Source of the DNA: Clostridia bacterium
GTDB lineage: Bacteria > Bacillota > Clostridia > Oscillospirales > Acutalibacteraceae
Assembly: GCA_900771185.1 (NCBI GenBank)
Contig: CAAGND010000280.1
Coordinates: 1 to 8,843 of the forward strand
DNA: 8,843 bases
Reading direction: 5' to 3'
Shown: piece after piece, positions 7,712 to 8,843 of the stretch
How positions within the stretch are numbered: the first letter of the stretch is position 1
How the letters are laid out: every line of letters starts with the position of its first letter
Notes under the pieces: generated by a model
The model's input: the letters and a program-made list of their open reading frames with translations, nothing else
What the model was told of the DNA's origin: nothing
The model's database searches: none
Made by a program: the position numbers and the translations under genes

Positions 7712-8341
7712 TTATTTGTTCAGTTGCTCACGCAGGTGATTTGAGAGCAGCGCAAGTGAGGACGCCATGTTCTCGTTTTGAACAAGTATACCCTCGGGGA
7801 CAACGAGATGAACCGGAGCAAAATTCCATATAGCACGGACACCGCTTTTGACGAGGCTGTCGCATATTTCCTGTGCGCTGGCAGCGGGAACGGTGATGAT
7901 GCCGATATGAATATTCATTCTGCGGCACACGGACTCAAGTTGGTCAATGGGAAATATGGTCTTGCCCTGAAACTCAACAGGTTCCTCGCACAGGTCGAAC
8001 GCCGCAAGGACATTAAGCCCGTAAGCCTTGAAGCCGCCGTAGTTAAGCAGCGCCTTGCCAAGGCTGCCGGCGCCGACGATAATCGCATCATCAACATTGT
8101 CATAGCCGAGGAAAGATTCAAGCTCAGCTACCAGATCCTTGACATTATAGCCGACCTTCGGCTTGCCTGATGAACTGACGCTCGCCAGATCCTTTCTGAC
8201 CTGAACATCGTTGAGCTGAAGAGCTTCGGCTATCATTGTTGCGGATATATTTTTCGGTGCATCCGCCGGAAGAGCCTTTATATAGCTGAGATACAGCGGA
8301 AGTCTCTGCAGAGTCTGCTTTGATATATTGGAACTCATCAT
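7712..8341 (-). CDS. rex: Redox-sensing transcriptional repressor Rex
   Basis: Rex is a cytoplasmic homodimer that senses the NADH/NAD+ ratio. NAD+-bound Rex represses fermentation and NADH-reoxidation genes, and NADH releases it from DNA. The 209-residue product has the family architecture: an N-terminal winged helix (about 5-75) beginning with ISKQTLQRLPLYLSYI, a recognition-helix segment NDVQVRKDLASV (44-55) and the wing GKPKVGYNV (59-67). A Rossmann NAD(H) domain follows with GAGSLG (90-95) and FD (Asp116) at the end of the second strand, then a C-terminal helix that swaps between subunits. Length is typical (about 205-220). Start choice is not firm: AGG at 8347-8349 serves the ATG at 8341 (5-nt gap) or the next codon, ATG at 8338 (8-nt gap); the GTG at 8347 overlaps the ribosome binding site and is unlikely. 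It has its own promoter and sits downstream of a LysR-like gene on the same strand, convergent with lacZ. Confidence 0.95.
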   Translation of the reverse strand: MMSSNISKQTLQRLPLYLSYIKALPADAPKNISATMIAEALQLNDVQVRKDLASVSSSGKPKVGYNVKDLVAELESFLGYDNVDDAIIVGAGSLGKALLNYGGFKAYGLNVLAAFDLCEEPVEFQGKTIFPIDQLESVCRRMNIHIGIITVPAASAQEICDSLVKSGVRAIWNFAPVHLVVPEGILVQNENMASSLALLSNHLREQLNK

Positions 8342-8365
8342 TATCACCTGTCACTGTTTTAATAT

Positions 8366-8394
8366 ATTCTATCACAAAGAAATTGCTGTGTCTA
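8366..8394 (-). promoter_or_regulatory. Promoter of rex
   Basis: On the minus strand -35 TAGACA (8389-8394) is followed by 17 bp and -10 TAGAAT (8366-8371), with TGA directly before the -10 (extended -10). The start would be near 8358-8360, giving a leader of about 17-20 nt. A TTTGTGA stretch (8372-8378) abuts the -10 box and resembles half of a Rex operator (TTGTGA), but the second half is not evident. The promoter lies just downstream of the stop codon of the LysR-like gene. Confidence 0.68.
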
Positions 8395-8408
8395 TTAAAA
8401 AATAAAAC

Positions 8409-8843
8409 TTAAACCACCGGTATTGCAGACACTTCGGCTCGCACGCGCCTTAATAATTCTATAAAATCGTTATCCATATCGGTAAGTTTATAGTCGTGTC
8501 TGCACACAAGCACGTCACGGTACTTAACGTCGAAATCCTCACACCGTCTCTGAACCAGCCCAAAACCTCTGACTGACTTCTCCGGTGCCGGAGACGACCA
8601 CATATATGCGTCGAGATTTTCTCTCAGAATATCAATACAGCCTGCATATCCTCCCACGGCTATATGTCTGTCGGGAACAGCGTCCGGCACACGGCATTTC
8701 TCCGCCACCTGCATTGGCGGCACATAGACATTCAAATCCTCAATCTCATTATAGCCTGATAAGGCACCGATTTTTATCCTCTCGGCATTTGCAAGCGGAT
8801 GTTCACGCGACATGAGCAGCAGCGCATTGAAATCCCACTGCTC
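8409..8843 (-). CDS. Probable LysR-type transcriptional regulator, C-terminal part (partial)
   Basis: This frame is open to the right window edge, so the 5' end is missing; 144 codons plus the stop are visible. It begins EQWDFNALLLMSREHPLANAE; a hydrophobic stretch followed by HPLA is characteristic of the effector-binding domain of LysR-type regulators. The end, DFIELLRRVRAEV, resembles the terminal helix of that domain. The visible part corresponds to the second half of the protein; the helix-turn-helix would lie beyond 8843. An internal ATG at 8813 is not a convincing start because coding sequence continues upstream. Its target and inducer cannot be told. The stop is 15 bp from the rex -35 box, and no terminator stem is seen between them, so read-through into rex is possible. 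The family call rests on few motifs. Confidence 0.65.
   Translation of the reverse strand, partial: EQWDFNALLLMSREHPLANAERIKIGALSGYNEIEDLNVYVPPMQVAEKCRVPDAVPDRHIAVGGYAGCIDILRENLDAYMWSSPAPEKSVRGFGLVQRRCEDFDVKYRDVLVCRHDYKLTDMDNDFIELLRRVRAEVSAIPVV

Overview
The window looks like chromosomal DNA of an anaerobic Gram-positive bacterium in the Clostridia, most likely Oscillospirales/Ruminococcaceae-type. The evidence is the style of the 16S rRNA, strong AGGAGG ribosome binding sites, a Rex redox regulator, and intracellular plant-glycan hydrolases typical of gut or rumen Firmicutes. The genus is not resolved by reading alone. No mobile element, CRISPR array, tRNA or phage gene was seen.

Layout from left to right. 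Positions 1-1059 hold the 5' two thirds of a 16S rRNA gene on the minus strand, cut by the window edge. Upstream of it (1060-1259) is a leader rich in small hairpins, driven by a near-consensus promoter (TTGACA, 17 bp, TATTAT) with an A-tract-rich UP region (about 1299-1345). A terminator hairpin (1371-1397) separates this rRNA operon from a two-gene minus-strand unit: a GH127-family putative beta-L-arabinofuranosidase (2393-4258) followed 34 bp later by a monoacylglycerol-lipase-like alpha/beta hydrolase (1444-2358).

A 207-bp divergent intergenic region (4259-4465) separates the GH127 gene from a complete plus-strand GH2 beta-galactosidase (4466-7477). It holds a good plus-strand promoter whose -35 box and spacer are covered by two overlapping palindromes, and weaker minus-strand promoter candidates. 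The GH127, GH2 and hydrolase genes may form a small catabolic locus that trims imported arabinose- and galactose-containing oligosaccharides in the cytoplasm; this is inferred from families and arrangement. No transporter or dedicated regulator lies within the window.

Two hairpins (7500-7545 and 7592-7622) separate the beta-galactosidase gene from the convergent minus-strand gene rex (7712-8341), the NADH/NAD+-sensing repressor, which has its own extended -10 promoter (8366-8394). The right edge holds the C-terminal part of a probable LysR-type regulator (8409-8843, minus), whose DNA-binding half lies outside the window.

No clearly new system was found. The best leads are the palindromic divergent control region between the two glycosidase genes, the stacked hairpins of the rRNA leader, and the unusual start region of the beta-galactosidase gene.
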